From the NCBI RefSeq assembly GCF_028550415.1, contig NZ_JAQQKX010000004.1:216209-280208 (forward strand): a stretch of DNA of 64,000 nucleotides, given 5' to 3'. Shown here in pieces: positions 63,958 through 64,000 of this stretch. The first letter of the stretch is position 1; every line of letters begins with the position of its first letter. The stretch comes from Asticcacaulis aquaticus. Its GTDB lineage: Bacteria; Pseudomonadota; Alphaproteobacteria; Caulobacterales; Caulobacteraceae. The translations under genes were made by a program, and so were the position numbers. The notes below the pieces were generated by a model. It worked only from the letters and a program-made list of their open reading frames with translations. It made no database searches and was not told the DNA's origin.

Positions 63958-64000
63958 ATGGCTCATGAGTTCTGGCTTAGTGACGCGCAATGGTCGGCAA
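63958..64000 (+). mobile_element. IS5-like transposase, N-terminus only (cut by the window end)
   Basis: The frame MAHEFWLSDAQWSA, preceded by GAGGAGATAAGCT, matches the start of IS5-family transposases (MxxxFWLTDAQW). Only 14 residues are available. The insertion's left end probably lies between 63885 and 63957, and no right end is visible. Confidence 0.65.

Noticed and set aside
1..64000. tRNA, rRNA or tmRNA genes
   Set aside because: No T-loop (GGTTCGAATCC-like) with matching acceptor stem, and no rRNA sequence was recognised on reading.

Overview
The window reads as a chromosomal segment of a high-GC alphaproteobacterium, most likely a member of the Caulobacterales (Caulobacter/Asticcacaulis/Brevundimonas type). 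The reasons are conserved gene order (ppsR-maf-aroE-coaE-dnaQ with divergent secB and Tim44-mltA; tsaB-rimI-fur next to miaB-phoH-ybeY-corC-lnt-phrR-metK-trmB; rimP-nusA-ylxR-infB ... rbfA-truB-rpsO-pnp), a very large NAD-dependent glutamate dehydrogenase, and several dispersed hairpin repeats. The species call is inference; no rRNA or tRNA gene was seen.

Layout. 1-7 kb: an origin-proximal type block with the 3' part of ppsR, a membrane-anchored acyl-carrier-like orphan, maf-aroE-coaE-dnaQ, then secB opposite the Tim44-like gene and mltA. 7-14.7 kb: a HerA/YjgR-like ATPase, a 425-base intergenic region that appears to encode a structured RNA ending in an intrinsic terminator, gdhZ, a universal stress protein and a small membrane protein. 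14.7-26 kb: Fe-S scaffold, t6A and ribosome modification, Fur, then a long same-strand run for tRNA modification (miaB, trmB), rRNA processing (ybeY), envelope (lnt, CorC-like), an XRE regulator and metK. 26-39.7 kb: a five-helix cytochrome-b-like protein, then transcription/translation genes rimP to pnp, interrupted by purU and an unknown gene and containing a 226-base palindromic element. 39.7-43.6 kb, minus strand: an AT-rich ribbon-helix-helix orphan with its own operator, ubiB-ubiE, an EF-hand protein and a response regulator. 43.8-51.1 kb: a thioester alpha-2-macroglobulin, a 57-residue membrane protein and penicillin-binding protein 1C. 51.1-64 kb: accessory and metabolic genes: hipBA, an MHS-family transporter, carbonic anhydrase, sugar-nucleotide epimerase, NAD synthetase, threonine dehydratase, FKBP isomerase, an S12 serine hydrolase, a Ubi-type FAD monooxygenase, and the start of an IS5-like transposase cut by the window end.

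How it fits together. Most genes are housekeeping and sit in tight same-strand runs with 1-4 base overlaps. The less expected material lies between the genes: at least five families of dispersed palindromic repeats, a candidate C-rich-loop small RNA upstream of gdhZ, hairpins in the rimP and pnp leaders, and palindromic operators in front of the hipBA and ribbon-helix-helix genes. No CRISPR array and no prophage was seen, and no multi-gene defence island beyond hipBA.
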